This document shows, piece after piece, positions 21,441 to 32,006 of a stretch of 64,000 nucleotides of DNA. Position 1 is the first letter of the stretch; every line of letters starts with the position of its first letter. Under the pieces are notes generated by a model that had not been told where the DNA came from, did not search any database, and saw only the letters and a program-made list of their open reading frames with translations. The position numbers and the translations under genes are program-made. Source of the stretch: Dongia mobilis (GTDB lineage Bacteria; Pseudomonadota; Alphaproteobacteria; Dongiales; Dongiaceae); NCBI RefSeq assembly GCF_945906275.1, contig NZ_CAMDRA010000002.1, positions 1 to 64,000 of the forward strand, in the 5' to 3' direction.

Positions 21441-23723
21441 TTACCCGGCCTTCTCGGCCGGGACCACGAAGCCGGCCATGACTTTCTTGACACCTGCCTT
21501 GTCGAAGGAGATTTCGAGCTTGTCACCTTCCGCGGTCAAGACCTTGCCGTAGCCGAATTTCTGATGAAACACACGCTTGCCCGACGGATAACTGCCGCTC
21601 GACATGGGCAGGATCTCGGCGTCGAGATCGATGGTGGGCGGCTTCGGGCGCTGGGTGAAGGAACGGCCGTTACCTGTCCAGCCACCCTTGCTGGAGTCAC
21701 TGGCATTGCCCCCAAAGGTCATCGTGCCGAAGTTGCTGTTCTGTCTGGGTGCGGCGAAGCCGGCATGATCCTGCCGCTCGACATGTTCCTTGGGCAATTC
21801 CGCGAGGAAACGTGAGGGCAGCGAATTCTGCCACTGGTTGTGGATGCGCCGGCTGCCGGCATAGGCGACGATGGCGCGCTTCCTGGCGCGTGTCAGGCCG
21901 ACATAAGCGAGGCGCCGCTCTTCTTCCAGCCCCTTGATGCCGTTCTCGTCGAGAGCGCGGGGATGCGGGAACAACCCCTCCTCCCAGCCAGGCAGAAAGA
22001 CAGTATCGAATTCGAGACCCTTGGCGCCGTGGAGCGTCATGATCGAGAGCTGATCGCGGGCACTTCCTTCGGTATTCTCCATCACCAGCGAGACGTGATC
22101 GAGGAAACCTTCGAGGCTTTCGAAATCCTCAAGTGCCCGGACCAGTTCCTTGAGATTCTCCAGCCGGCCCGGCGCCTCGATCGATTTGTCCTGTTTCCAC
22201 ATGGCGGTGTAGCCGCTCTCGTCGAGGACGATCTGCGCCAGCTCTGCATGCGGTGTCACCTCGGCCATCTGCCGCCAGCGGCCAAGATCATTCATGAAGG
22301 CGGTGAGGGCGCGGCGCGCGGCAGGTTTCAACTCATCGGTCGAGATGATCTGCCGCGCCACTTCCGGCACGGAAAGCGATTGCACGCGCGAAATCTCGTT
22401 CAGCTGCTTCAGGGTCGTGTCGCCGAGGCCCCGTCGCGGCGTGTTGACGATGCGCTCGAACGCCAACCCATCATCCGGCTGATGGATGAGGCGCAGATAG
22501 GCCAGCGCATCGCGGATCTCGAGGCGCTCATAGAAACGCGGGCCGCCGATGACGCGGTAGGGAATACCCAGCGTGATGAAGCGCTCTTCGAACTCGCGGG
22601 TCTGGAAACCGGCGCGCACCAGGATGGCGATGTCCTTCAACTCAGAGCCGTGGCGCTGCAGCGTCTCGATCTCCTCGCCGATCATGCGCGCTTCTTCGGT
22701 CCCGTCCCAGGCGCCGAGGATACGGACCTTCTCGCCCTCGCTCTCCTCGGTCCACAGGGTCTTGCCGAGGCGGCCCTCATTGTGGGCGATGAGACCGGAG
22801 GCCGCCGCCAGGATATGCGGCGTCGAGCGGTAATTCTGTTCCAGGCGGATGACCTTGGCGCCGGGAAAATCCTTTTCGAACTTCAGGATGTTCTCGACCT
22901 CGGCGCCGCGCCAGCCATAGACCGATTGATCGTCATCGCCCACACAGCAGATGTTCTTGTGCGATTGGGCCAAGGCACGCAGCCACAGATACTGCGCCAC
23001 GTTCGTGTCCTGGTATTCGTCGACCAGTATGTAACGGAACTGCTGCTGGTAGCGCTCCAACTGCTCAGGCGCCGTGCGGAAGATGGTGAGATTGTGCAGC
23101 AGCAGATCGCCGAAATCGCAGGCGTTGAGGGTGAGGAGCCGCTGCTGATAGGCGTGATAGAGATCGAGAATGCGGCCGCTCGCCACTTCGGCGAGTTCGG
23201 CGCGGCTGACCTTGTCGGGGGTGAGACCACGATCCTTCCAGCGCTCGATAAGGCCCAGCACGACGCGCGACGGCCAGCGTTGGGAATCGAGCCCTTCCGC
23301 TTCGATCAATTGCTTCACCAGGCGCAATTGGTCATCGGTGCTGACGATAGTGAAGTTGGGTTTGAGGCCGACCAGTTCCGCCTGGCTACGCAGGATGCGT
23401 GCGGCCAGCGAATGGAACGTGCCAAGCCACCAGCCTTCGACCGGCCGCCCGATGAGATGGCCGATGCGTTCCTTCATCTCATTGGCGGCCTTGTTGGTGA
23501 AAGTCACCGCCAGAAGCTGCGACGGCCAGGCGAGGCCCGTGGTCAGGATATGTGCAAGGCGCGTGGTGAGGACTCGGGTCTTACCCGTGCCGGCGCCGGC
23601 CAGCACGAGCACCGGACCATCCAGAGCCAGCACGGCGTCGCGCTGTCGGCCATTGAGTCCAGCCAGATAAGGCGCCTGCAAAATGCTGGTAGCCGGGGTG
23701 GCGATTTCAGTCGAATCGGTCAT
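21441..23723 (-). CDS. UvrD/PcrA-type ATP-dependent DNA helicase
   Basis: LNGRQRDAVLALDGPVLVLAGAGTGKTRVLTTRLAHIL; VDEYQDTN; VGDDDQSVYGWRGA; MTLHGAKGLEFDTVFLPGWEEGLFPH. Confidence 0.95.
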   Translation of the reverse strand: MTDSTEIATPATSILQAPYLAGLNGRQRDAVLALDGPVLVLAGAGTGKTRVLTTRLAHILTTGLAWPSQLLAVTFTNKAANEMKERIGHLIGRPVEGWWLGTFHSLAARILRSQAELVGLKPNFTIVSTDDQLRLVKQLIEAEGLDSQRWPSRVVLGLIERWKDRGLTPDKVSRAELAEVASGRILDLYHAYQQRLLTLNACDFGDLLLHNLTIFRTAPEQLERYQQQFRYILVDEYQDTNVAQYLWLRALAQSHKNICCVGDDDQSVYGWRGAEVENILKFEKDFPGAKVIRLEQNYRSTPHILAAASGLIAHNEGRLGKTLWTEESEGEKVRILGAWDGTEEARMIGEEIETLQRHGSELKDIAILVRAGFQTREFEERFITLGIPYRVIGGPRFYERLEIRDALAYLRLIHQPDDGLAFERIVNTPRRGLGDTTLKQLNEISRVQSLSVPEVARQIISTDELKPAARRALTAFMNDLGRWRQMAEVTPHAELAQIVLDESGYTAMWKQDKSIEAPGRLENLKELVRALEDFESLEGFLDHVSLVMENTEGSARDQLSIMTLHGAKGLEFDTVFLPGWEEGLFPHPRALDENGIKGLEEERRLAYVGLTRARKRAIVAYAGSRRIHNQWQNSLPSRFLAELPKEHVERQDHAGFAAPRQNSNFGTMTFGGNASDSSKGGWTGNGRSFTQRPKPPTIDLDAEILPMSSGSYPSGKRVFHQKFGYGKVLTAEGDKLEISFDKAGVKKVMAGFVVPAEKAG

Positions 23724-23827
23724 GCGTCCTTATAGCATTCCGGCACGAATGTAAGAGTCCCCGCGATCTTGACAGAGCGAGGTCGGATCGGCCCAATGCG
23801 GCCGCAAGATTGGGAGAATTTGCGATC

Positions 23828-24973
23828 ATGACCAAGACGATCGAACGGATTTCACTGGGCTCGATGAGCCCCGGGACAGAGCGCTTTCTGGGCGTCCACC
23901 GCTATGGCCAAAAGGGTTCTCGGCCAAAGGCTTATGTCCAGGCCTCACTGCATTCGGACGAAATTCCCGGGATGTTGGCTGCGCATCACCTGCTGCGCCA
24001 GCTCGATGCTGCCGATGCGCGCGGCGAGATCAAGGGCGAGATCGTCGTGGTGCCGGTCGCCAACCCGATCGGCCTTGGTCAGATCGTCAATGGCAGCCAT
24101 AGCGGCCGCTATGAATTGCGCGGCGGCGGGAATTTCAACCGGCAATGGCCGGACCTCTGCGAGGGACTGCTCGATGCCGTGCGCCCGAAACTCGGGCCGG
24201 ATGAGGCGGCCAATGTGAAAGCCGTACGCGCGGCGCTCGCCGCCAAGATCAACCAGATGAAGCCCGACACGGAACTGGCCCTGCTGAAGGTGGAACTGGC
24301 GCGCCTTGCCTATGATGCCGACATGGTGCTCGATCTCCATTGCGACGATGAAGCCCTGATGCATGTCTACATGCAGCCTGTGCACTGGCCGGATTTCCAG
24401 GACCTCGCCGCCGAGCTTGGCGCGGTCGCCAGCCTGCTCTGCGCCGATTCCAAGGCCTGCAGCTTCGACGAGACCTTCTCTTTGCCCTGGACCAAGCTGA
24501 TTGAGGCGATTGGCGACAAGTTCCCGATCCCGGCGGCGTGCTTTGCCACCACGGTCGAGTTCCGCGGCCAGGCCGACGTGTTTGATGAGATGGCAAGTGC
24601 CGATGCCGCCGGCCTTTATCGTTTCCTGCAGCGCCACGGCGCGCTCGCCGGCGATCCTGGCCAGGCACCGGCGCTGCTCTGTGCTGGCACCGACCTCGAA
24701 GCCACCGATATCGCGCGGGCGACCAAGGCCGGCATCATTGCCTATAAGGCGGCGCTGGGTGCCACGGTGAAGAAGGGCGATCTCATCGGGGAACTGGTCG
24801 ACCCACTGGCCGACGATCCCGCCAAGGCCCGCACCGAGATCCGCGCCGGCACTGACGGGCTGGTCCTGTCCCGCTGCCTCAATAAACTGGTCGCACCCGG
24901 CGATGGTATTGCCATGATCGTCGGCACCAGCAAGCTTGCCCATCGCAAGCCCGGCGCGTTGCTGGGGGATTGA
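23828..24973 (+). CDS. Succinylglutamate desuccinylase/aspartoacylase family protein
   Basis: AYVQASLHSDEIPGMLAAHHLLRQLD Zn site; LHCDDEALMHVY. Confidence 0.85.
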   Translation: MTKTIERISLGSMSPGTERFLGVHRYGQKGSRPKAYVQASLHSDEIPGMLAAHHLLRQLDAADARGEIKGEIVVVPVANPIGLGQIVNGSHSGRYELRGGGNFNRQWPDLCEGLLDAVRPKLGPDEAANVKAVRAALAAKINQMKPDTELALLKVELARLAYDADMVLDLHCDDEALMHVYMQPVHWPDFQDLAAELGAVASLLCADSKACSFDETFSLPWTKLIEAIGDKFPIPAACFATTVEFRGQADVFDEMASADAAGLYRFLQRHGALAGDPGQAPALLCAGTDLEATDIARATKAGIIAYKAALGATVKKGDLIGELVDPLADDPAKARTEIRAGTDGLVLSRCLNKLVAPGDGIAMIVGTSKLAHRKPGALLGD

Positions 24974-25015
24974 ACGCGATCCGCTCCCTTCGCCTTCAGG
25001 GGAAGGGAGCGGAAA

Positions 25016-25861
25016 TCACCCGGCGATCTTCGCAGCGACAGCCCACCATTTCGGGAACTGCGCATTGATCTGCTGCCGTGCTGCATCTGCCGTCGCGGCA
25101 TCGGCATAGATGCCAAAGCAGGTGGCGCCGCTGCCGGACAGACGCGAGAGCAGGCAGTTCTTAGTCTCGGCAATCGCCGACAACACGTCGGCCACGACCG
25201 GCGCGACGATGATGGCCGGAGCCGTGAGGTCGTTCTTGCGTGAAGCGAGGAAAGCCGCGAGTTCTTGCGCCGTCTTTGGCGCTTGAGCCCAGCGTGATGC
25301 GGGTGAGAAATCGCCGCGCCGCGCCTTGAACACCGCCGGCGTCGGCGTTTCCACCAATGGATTGACGAGCAGGATATGCGCCGGCGGCAGTTTGCCCGCA
25401 GGCTGGATATCCTCGCCGATGCCGCCGACAAAGCTGGGGTTGCCATCAAGGCAGACCGGCACATCGGCACCGAGTTTTTCGGCCAGTTGGTAGAGTGCCG
25501 CGCGGTCAGGCGTCACCTGCCACAGATCGATCAGCGCCAACAGCGTTGCCGCCGCATCCGCCGAGCCACCACCGATGCCGGACGCAATCGGCAGGTTCTT
25601 CTGGAGGTGGATGGCAGCGCCCTGTTTGGCGCCCGTGAGATCGCGGAGGCCGCTGGCCGCGCGCAGCACAAGGTTTGCAGGTCCAGCATCAAGTCCGGCG
25701 CCGAAAGGCCCGTCGATCGTGAGCGTGAGATCGGATGCCGCCTCAACCGCGATCTCGTCGCCGGTTTCGGCAAAGACTATGAGCGAATCCAGCAGGTGAT
25801 AGCCGTCGGCACGCTTGCCTGTAACGTGCAGATAGAGATTGACCTTCGCGCGCGCGAGCAT
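25016..25861 (-). CDS. ispE: 4-diphosphocytidyl-2-C-methyl-D-erythritol kinase
   Basis: MLARAKVNLYLHVTGKRADGYHLLDSL; LPIASGIGGGSADAAATL. Confidence 0.93.
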   Translation of the reverse strand: MLARAKVNLYLHVTGKRADGYHLLDSLIVFAETGDEIAVEAASDLTLTIDGPFGAGLDAGPANLVLRAASGLRDLTGAKQGAAIHLQKNLPIASGIGGGSADAAATLLALIDLWQVTPDRAALYQLAEKLGADVPVCLDGNPSFVGGIGEDIQPAGKLPPAHILLVNPLVETPTPAVFKARRGDFSPASRWAQAPKTAQELAAFLASRKNDLTAPAIIVAPVVADVLSAIAETKNCLLSRLSGSGATCFGIYADAATADAARQQINAQFPKWWAVAAKIAG

Positions 25862-25886
25862 GATGGATGCCAACAGCAGGGGGCGA

Positions 25887-27671
25887 TCAGCCGCCGGACG
25901 GCGTCGTGGTTTCCGCCTTGGCGTCGCCGAGGCCGCTTTTGAGCTTTTCCTCGATGACGCTGATCTGGTCCTCTTCCGGCTTGAAAGAAAGCGAGCGGTG
26001 CCATTGGAAGCGCGCCTCGTTCTTGCGTCCGACGCGCCAATAGGCGTCGCCCAGATGGTCGTTGAGGACCGGGTCGGTCGGCTGCAATTCAACCGCGCGC
26101 TCTAGATACGTGACCGCTTTCTGGAACTCTCCCAGCTGGAAATAGGCCCAGCCTAGACTGTCGACGATGAAGCCTTCTTCCGGGCGCTGCTCGACGGCGT
26201 TGTTGAGCATCTTCAGCGCTTCGTCGAGGTTTTCGCGCCGCTCGACCCAGGTATAGGCGAGGTAGTTGAGCACATAGGGCTGGTCGGGCGAGAGCTCCAG
26301 TGCCTTCTTGAAATCCGGCTCGGCCTTGTCCCACTGCTTGTTGCGCTCATGCGCCACACCGCGTGAGTAATAGAGGGTCCAGTCGCTGGCGGCCGGCTGC
26401 TTGATCGCGCCGATCACCTGGTCATAGGCGTCGACCGCTTCGGCAAAGCGCTTTTCGCGGCGGAACAGATCGCCAAGTTCCACCACCGCTTCGGTGCGGT
26501 TGGGGCGCGCCTTGACCAGGCCCTGCAAGGTGGCGATGGCGCCGTCGAGATCCTCAAGCGATTGCTGGCATTCGGCGACCGAAATCTCGGCCGACCAGCG
26601 ATAGATCGAGCTGTCGCGGATGGTGCGGTACATGTCGATCGCTTCGGCCCAGCGCTCGCGCTGCTGCATGAGATTGCCGATCAACAGGCGCGAGATGTCG
26701 AGGTCGGGATCGAGCTCAAGGGCCAGACGTGCAAACACCTTGGCCTGGTCCTCGATGTTTTCCGACTGCAGGATCGTGCCCAGGTCGAAGAAGGCTTCGG
26801 CCAGACCCATCGCCGGCGTCTTGAGGATCGGCCCTTCTGCCGGCGGCTGCGCCAGGCGCTCGGACAGAGGATCGGCGATGGCGCCGGCAATGCCGGCATT
26901 AGCCGTACGGAACTGATCGATATAGGCCCTGGCATCGTCGACCTTGCCGCCGCGATGCAGGAACTCGACATAGAGTTCGATGAAACGGGCGCTGGCGGCG
27001 CCGGCATCGGCTGCACCCCGCATGTGCTCAAGGCCCTGTTGCGAACGGCCCAGCTGATCTTCCATCAGGGCGGTATGCTGCGTCACCGCGGCGCCGAGGC
27101 CGTTAAAATCGTTGAGCGGGGTCAGCGCCGCGATCGCCGGTTCGAGCTTGCCCTCGAGGCCCAGGACGATCCAGGCCGCAAAGAACGGCTTGGCGATGCG
27201 GCCGATACCATCGTCGCTGACACTGTCGAGCGCCGCCTTGGCGGCTTTGAAATCGCCGGCCTTGACCCGGTCGACCATTTCGACAAAGCCGATATAGGGC
27301 GTCTTGGCTCCCTGTGTCTTGATCTCGGCCGCGAGCGCCACGGCGCCCTTGAAATCGCCGCTGGCGAGCAGCGCCGAAAGGGTGCGGGCCGCCAGCATCT
27401 GGTCGCCGGGGGCTGCTTCCCGGGCCAACCCCAAGAGCTTCGCCGCCATCGCATCGTCGCCTTCGCTATAGGCGAGGCGGCCGGCGAGCAGGGCCCCCGA
27501 AAGCGACCAGTCCGGCTCTGCCGCCTGATCGGCGATCACCTGGGCCGTGCTGGAATCAGCCCGCGCGGTGCCGTCGCCATCTTCCTTGCCGGCGCAGGCA
27601 ATCATGGCCGGCAGCAGGGCCAGGGCGAACAAAGCCGGTTTGAATCGCAGCGCGCTGAGAGCAAGGGTCAT
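25887..27671 (-). CDS. Tetratricopeptide repeat protein with N-terminal signal
   Basis: Repeated TPR units (SRGVAHERNKQWDKAEPDFKKALELSPDQPYVLNYLAYTWVE; SLGWAYFQLGEFQKAVTYLERAVELQPTDPVLNDHLGDAYW). Confidence 0.88.
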   Translation of the reverse strand: MTLALSALRFKPALFALALLPAMIACAGKEDGDGTARADSSTAQVIADQAAEPDWSLSGALLAGRLAYSEGDDAMAAKLLGLAREAAPGDQMLAARTLSALLASGDFKGAVALAAEIKTQGAKTPYIGFVEMVDRVKAGDFKAAKAALDSVSDDGIGRIAKPFFAAWIVLGLEGKLEPAIAALTPLNDFNGLGAAVTQHTALMEDQLGRSQQGLEHMRGAADAGAASARFIELYVEFLHRGGKVDDARAYIDQFRTANAGIAGAIADPLSERLAQPPAEGPILKTPAMGLAEAFFDLGTILQSENIEDQAKVFARLALELDPDLDISRLLIGNLMQQRERWAEAIDMYRTIRDSSIYRWSAEISVAECQQSLEDLDGAIATLQGLVKARPNRTEAVVELGDLFRREKRFAEAVDAYDQVIGAIKQPAASDWTLYYSRGVAHERNKQWDKAEPDFKKALELSPDQPYVLNYLAYTWVERRENLDEALKMLNNAVEQRPEEGFIVDSLGWAYFQLGEFQKAVTYLERAVELQPTDPVLNDHLGDAYWRVGRKNEARFQWHRSLSFKPEEDQISVIEEKLKSGLGDAKAETTTPSGG

Positions 27672-27745
27672 GGGCGGCAAGGGCCTTGGATCATGAGTGA
27701 ATATCGAAGTCTAACAATACTCTTAGCAGGAAGTGCCCAAAGCAG

Positions 27746-27781
27746 AAAGGGGCCGTCCTCACAGTTGAGGGCGACCCCTTT
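27746..27781 (-). terminator. Hairpin downstream of the accessory gene pair, probable terminator
   Basis: AAAGGGGCCGTCCTCA-CAGT-TGAGGGCGACCCCTTT with two imperfect pairs. Confidence 0.45.
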
Positions 27782-27844
27782 AGGTCCCAATTCGGGCATT
27801 TTGGCGGCGGACCTCAAGCAGGAGAGGTCGTCAGTTCCCCACGG

Positions 27845-28054
27845 TCATTTTTCGGTATCCAGTTCCGGATGCTCGCGAAACAGCCGAAAAATGAACTTGC
27901 TCGCGATCAGGCCCATGATTTCGCCCAGAGCTGCGACATATTCCTTCTTTTCCTGCTCGTCTTCGATCGACGAGACAATCGCATCCATTGCGCCAAGCTC
28001 GCGGTCCAGATTTATCGCTGCCTTCAGCATCTGTGCCGCATGTGCCCTATTCAT
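27845..28054 (-). CDS. Small (69 aa) acidic hypothetical protein
   Basis: MNRAHAAQMLKAAINLDRELGAMDAIVSSIEDEQEKKEYVAALGEIMGLIASKFIFRLFREHPELDTEK; same strand, just downstream of 28078..28893. Confidence 0.65.
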   Translation of the reverse strand: MNRAHAAQMLKAAINLDRELGAMDAIVSSIEDEQEKKEYVAALGEIMGLIASKFIFRLFREHPELDTEK

Positions 28055-28077
28055 TGCGTGATCCGTTTGATTCTGGG

Positions 28078-28893
28078 TCAGTAGTTAAAGCATCCCGCGG
28101 CGTGCATGCATTCTCGGACGCACTTCCGATACAGTTGCGGTGCATCACTATTAAATCCTCGTCCCGTATACAGGTAAACGCATTCATCGTGACACAGCTT
28201 ATGAATTTTATCGCAATCTGGTTCCTGGCAACTAGTGGGTTCAGGTGCGTCGGGGCTTCTTGGCCCCTTGAACAACCAATCCCATAAGCCTGTCGGTGAG
28301 TCTTCAATCGAGCCCTGCGCTAGAAGCAGTGCATTACCGCCGGCAGGTTGCTTGGCCCACTCAACTCTCGCATCGTGATCTGCGGTTTCCTTTTTTGTGC
28401 AAGTGGCGCAGGTATGATTTGACCGAAGTGTTGCCGGGCGAAAAGCGTTACTCTGATTGTCATTGGCGGCCGGCAGCCGTGAAGCACGGCGAGCCTCAAC
28501 TAATTCGTTCTCACCCGGCGACACCTCTGCGCCCAAAATCTGAGCCATTGTCTTGCCCGCAAAATGCTTTGATCGATGGTTTCGTACCAGTTCATTCTCG
28601 ATCGTGTTTGCATTGGCGAAGCGATACTTGCGGTCTGGTCCCTGGAAAATTGGTTTCGTGGGTCCTGCGATCCCTGCAAGGACAAGGTCCCGCGTTTTAT
28701 CGTCAAGTTCGTCACCCAGATGCCATTTTTCATCATGCACCGCTTGCTTATAGGCCTGCCGGGTCCAAGCCTCTTCGGCTTCGGGTGAACTGAAGCGAAA
28801 AACCCCGTTGTCCCAATGACCCAGCCCCTCCTGACGACGCTTGTCCCTGGTGTTCCTGGAAATACTCGACAATGCCGATTGCTGATGTGCCAT
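28078..28893 (-). CDS. Uncharacterised protein with Cys-rich C-terminus
   Basis: MAHQQSALSSISRNTRDKRRQEGLGHWDNG...; C-terminus SCQEPDCDKIHKLCHDECVYLYTGRGFNSDAPQLYRKCVRECMHAAGCFNY. Confidence 0.65.
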   Translation of the reverse strand: MAHQQSALSSISRNTRDKRRQEGLGHWDNGVFRFSSPEAEEAWTRQAYKQAVHDEKWHLGDELDDKTRDLVLAGIAGPTKPIFQGPDRKYRFANANTIENELVRNHRSKHFAGKTMAQILGAEVSPGENELVEARRASRLPAANDNQSNAFRPATLRSNHTCATCTKKETADHDARVEWAKQPAGGNALLLAQGSIEDSPTGLWDWLFKGPRSPDAPEPTSCQEPDCDKIHKLCHDECVYLYTGRGFNSDAPQLYRKCVRECMHAAGCFNY

Positions 28894-29049
28894 TTGTCTG
28901 TCTCCGTGAAATACGTCTAATATGTATAACACGTAAACAAGTAATTGTACAGAACAAAAAGGGAACATTTATCGTTAAGGTTCTTCGAACAGATGGGGCG
29001 CTTTTTTGCGGGGCGTTCTTGCCAATTGCAGAAACGGTGGATGCTGGTC

Positions 29050-30702
29050 CTACATATTCGGGTAATTCGGCCCGCCGCCGCCTTCCGGCGTCACCCAGTT
29101 GATGTTCTGGGTGGGATCCTTGATATCGCAGGTTTTGCAGTGGACGCAGTTCTGGGCGTTGATCTGCAGGCGCGGCTTGCTGCCATCTGCCTCGCGCACG
29201 ATTTCGTAGACGCCGGCCGGACAGTATCGCTGCTCGGGCGCGTCATAGAGGGGCAGGTTGATCTCGATCGGGACCTTGGGGTCCTTTAGCGTCAGATGGC
29301 AGGGCTGGTCTTCCTCGTGATTGGTCGAGGAAAGGAAGACCGAGGACAGGCGATCGAAGGACAGCTTGTTGTCCGGCTTCGGATAGGCGATCGGCTTGAA
29401 TTTGTCCTTGTTCTTGATCTTGGCGTTGTCGGGCACCTTGTTGTGGAGCGTCCAGGGTGCCTTGCCGCCGAACAGCTTCTGATCCATGCCGGCCATGATC
29501 GTGCCGATGATGAGGCCCTTGCTCATCCACGGCTTGAAGTTGCGGGCCTTGTAGAGCTCTTCATGCAGCCAGGATTTCTCGAAGGCATCCGGGTAGGCCG
29601 CAAGCTCGTCATGCGAACGGTCGGCACCCAGCGCCTCGAAGGCGGCTTCGGCGGCCATCATGCCGGTCTTGATCGCGGCATGGCTGCCCTTGATGCGCGG
29701 CACGTTGAGGAAGCCCGCATTGTCGCCGACCAAAGCGCCGCCGGGGAAGGTGAGCTTGGGGAGCGCCTGCAGGCCGCCCGTGACGATCGCACGCGCGCCA
29801 TAGGCGACGCGACGGCCACCTTCGAGCTGCTCGGCGATGGCCGGATGGTGCTTGTAGCGCTGGAATTCCTCGAACGGATAGAGATAGGGATTGTCGTAGC
29901 CAAGGCCGATGACGAAGCCCACCATCACCTGGTTGTTGTCGCCGTGATAGAGGAACGAGCCGCCATAGGTGCTGGTATCCATGGGCCAGCCGGCGGTGTG
30001 CATGACGAGGCCGGGCTTATGCTTGGCGGGATCGATGTCCCAGAGTTCCTTGATGCCGATCGAGTAGCTCTGCGCGTCGCGGCCTTCATCCAGCTTGTAA
30101 TGGGCGATGAGGCGCTTGCCGAGCGAGCCGCGACAGCCTTCGGCAAAGAGCGTGTATTTGCCGGTCAGCGCCATGCCGGGCGTGAACTCGCCCTTTTCGC
30201 TGCCATCCTTGGCGCGGCCCATATCGCCGGTGATGATGCCCAGCACCTTCTTCTTGTCGTCGTCGAACAGGATGTCGGCAGCGGCAAAGCCCGGGAAGAT
30301 CTCGACGCCTAAGCCTTCAGCCTGGGTCGCCAGCCAACGGCAGACATTGCCGAGGCTGACAATGTAATTGCCCTCGTTATGGAGCGTGTCCGGCAGCAGC
30401 GCGTTGGGGAAGCGGACCGAATTCTGGTCATTGGTCAGGAACAGGAAGCGGTCCTCGGTCACCGGGCAGGTGAGCGGCGCCCCCAATTCCTTCCAATCGG
30501 GAATGAGTTCGGTGAGCGCCTTGGGGTCCATGATGGCGCCCGACAGAATATGGGCGCCGATCTCGGAACCCTTCTCGATGACGACGACGGAGATTTCCTT
30601 GCCCGCCTCGGCCGCCAGCTGTTTAAGACGGATCGCGGCGCTGAGGCCCGCTGGGCCGCCACCGACGACGACCACATCATATTCCATCACTTCGCGGTCC
30701 AT
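29050..30702 (-). CDS. Electron transfer flavoprotein-ubiquinone oxidoreductase
   Basis: MEYDVVVVGGGPAGLSAAIRLKQLA; GAHILSGAIMDPKAL; C-terminal 4Fe4S QINAQNCVHCKTCDIKDPTQNINWVTPEGGGGPNY. Confidence 0.95.
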   Translation of the reverse strand: MDREVMEYDVVVVGGGPAGLSAAIRLKQLAAEAGKEISVVVIEKGSEIGAHILSGAIMDPKALTELIPDWKELGAPLTCPVTEDRFLFLTNDQNSVRFPNALLPDTLHNEGNYIVSLGNVCRWLATQAEGLGVEIFPGFAAADILFDDDKKKVLGIITGDMGRAKDGSEKGEFTPGMALTGKYTLFAEGCRGSLGKRLIAHYKLDEGRDAQSYSIGIKELWDIDPAKHKPGLVMHTAGWPMDTSTYGGSFLYHGDNNQVMVGFVIGLGYDNPYLYPFEEFQRYKHHPAIAEQLEGGRRVAYGARAIVTGGLQALPKLTFPGGALVGDNAGFLNVPRIKGSHAAIKTGMMAAEAAFEALGADRSHDELAAYPDAFEKSWLHEELYKARNFKPWMSKGLIIGTIMAGMDQKLFGGKAPWTLHNKVPDNAKIKNKDKFKPIAYPKPDNKLSFDRLSSVFLSSTNHEEDQPCHLTLKDPKVPIEINLPLYDAPEQRYCPAGVYEIVREADGSKPRLQINAQNCVHCKTCDIKDPTQNINWVTPEGGGGPNYPNM

Positions 30703-30871
30703 AGGCCCCTCCCCTCGGTCTCAATGCGGCTGGGCTGGTCGCCTGATGTGGCGCCGCCCTGGCGACCTGTGCTTACAACGGCCGGCCGCGCGCATGCAAC
30801 CGGTCGCACTCACTAAATATAGGAGTTCCCTTAACTGGACCTTCCCCTGCCCCGGATGCTAGCCTCAGCCC

Positions 30872-31762
30872 ATGACTTCGACCGGCCCCGTTTCCGACAA
30901 TCTCGCGTCATTTTCCGACGCGAATCAAGCGATTGCCCTCCTGAAATTCTATCTGGACTCGGGCGCCGACGCGGCTGTCGAGGACGTGCCGCGCAGCCGT
31001 TTCGGCGTTCCCGGCATGGCCGTGGAACCGGTGGCGGCGAAACAGCCAGCACCGCCGATCAGTCCGGCCGGCCCGGCCCCGGCAAAGTCCGCCCCGCCGC
31101 GCGCCATCATCACCAGTCCCGCCGCTGTGCTGGCAGCCGGCGACCTCGCCCTGGCGGAATCGGCGAGGGTCGCAGCGGCCGGCGCCAACAGCCTGGCCGA
31201 CCTGCAGGATATCCTCCGCCGGTTCGATGGTGTCGAATCCTTGCGGGCACGGGCCACCAACATGGTCTTTGCCGACGGCAACCCGGAAGCCCGTGTGATG
31301 CTGGTGGGGGAAGCGCCGGGCGCCGATGAAGATCGCCTCGGAAAGCCCTTTGTCGGCGTGTCCGGACAGCTGCTCGACCGCATGCTTGGGGCGATCGGCC
31401 TCGACCGCACCAGCTTCTACATCACCAATGTCTGTTTCTGGCGCCCACCCGGCAACCGGAAGCCAACCGAGGCCGAACTGGTGGCGCAGGCGCCCTTCGT
31501 GCAGCGCCATATCGAACTCATCAAGCCAAGAATTCTGGTGCTGGTGGGGGCGGCGTCAGCCCATGCGCTGCTGGGCACGAATGATGGCATCACGCGGTTG
31601 CGCGGTCGCTGGTTCGAGTATCAGTCGCCGGGCTTGCCCGGCCCCATTCCGACCCTGCCGATCTTCCATCCGGCCTATCTGCTGCGCCAGCCGGCCCAGA
31701 AGCGCGAGACCTGGGCCGATCTCCTGAAGCTCAAATCCCGCATCGCCGAAATCATTGATTAA
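30872..31762 (+). CDS. Family 4-like uracil-DNA glycosylase
   Basis: [58 protein letters not shown]. Confidence 0.88.
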   Translation: MTSTGPVSDNLASFSDANQAIALLKFYLDSGADAAVEDVPRSRFGVPGMAVEPVAAKQPAPPISPAGPAPAKSAPPRAIITSPAAVLAAGDLALAESARVAAAGANSLADLQDILRRFDGVESLRARATNMVFADGNPEARVMLVGEAPGADEDRLGKPFVGVSGQLLDRMLGAIGLDRTSFYITNVCFWRPPGNRKPTEAELVAQAPFVQRHIELIKPRILVLVGAASAHALLGTNDGITRLRGRWFEYQSPGLPGPIPTLPIFHPAYLLRQPAQKRETWADLLKLKSRIAEIID

Positions 31763-32006
31763 CCATAGCACGGCGAATTTCGCACACCCGGCGAATCGTC
31801 GGCATTTTAGCTATCTGCCGGCGTTAACGAATTTGACCATTCTGTGACATAGCCGCGACCAAAAGCCCGTTCACCTAAAATTTTACCGATCAAATCAATA
31901 TCTAGTGGTTAACATTGACCATGACACCATATCTGTAGATTGCGACGGGCTTTTTTTCTGGACGCCGCCGCTTCGAATCGGTAACGCTGGGAACCAGAAA
32001 ACATGA

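Noticed and set aside
21840-23735. 631 aa plus-strand ORF
   Set aside because: Exactly antisense to the uvrD/pcrA helicase; His/Arg/Ala-rich composition typical of shadow ORFs in GC-rich coding DNA
26562-28061. 499 aa plus-strand ORF
   Set aside because: Antisense to the TPR gene and crosses intergenic sequence; no coding signature
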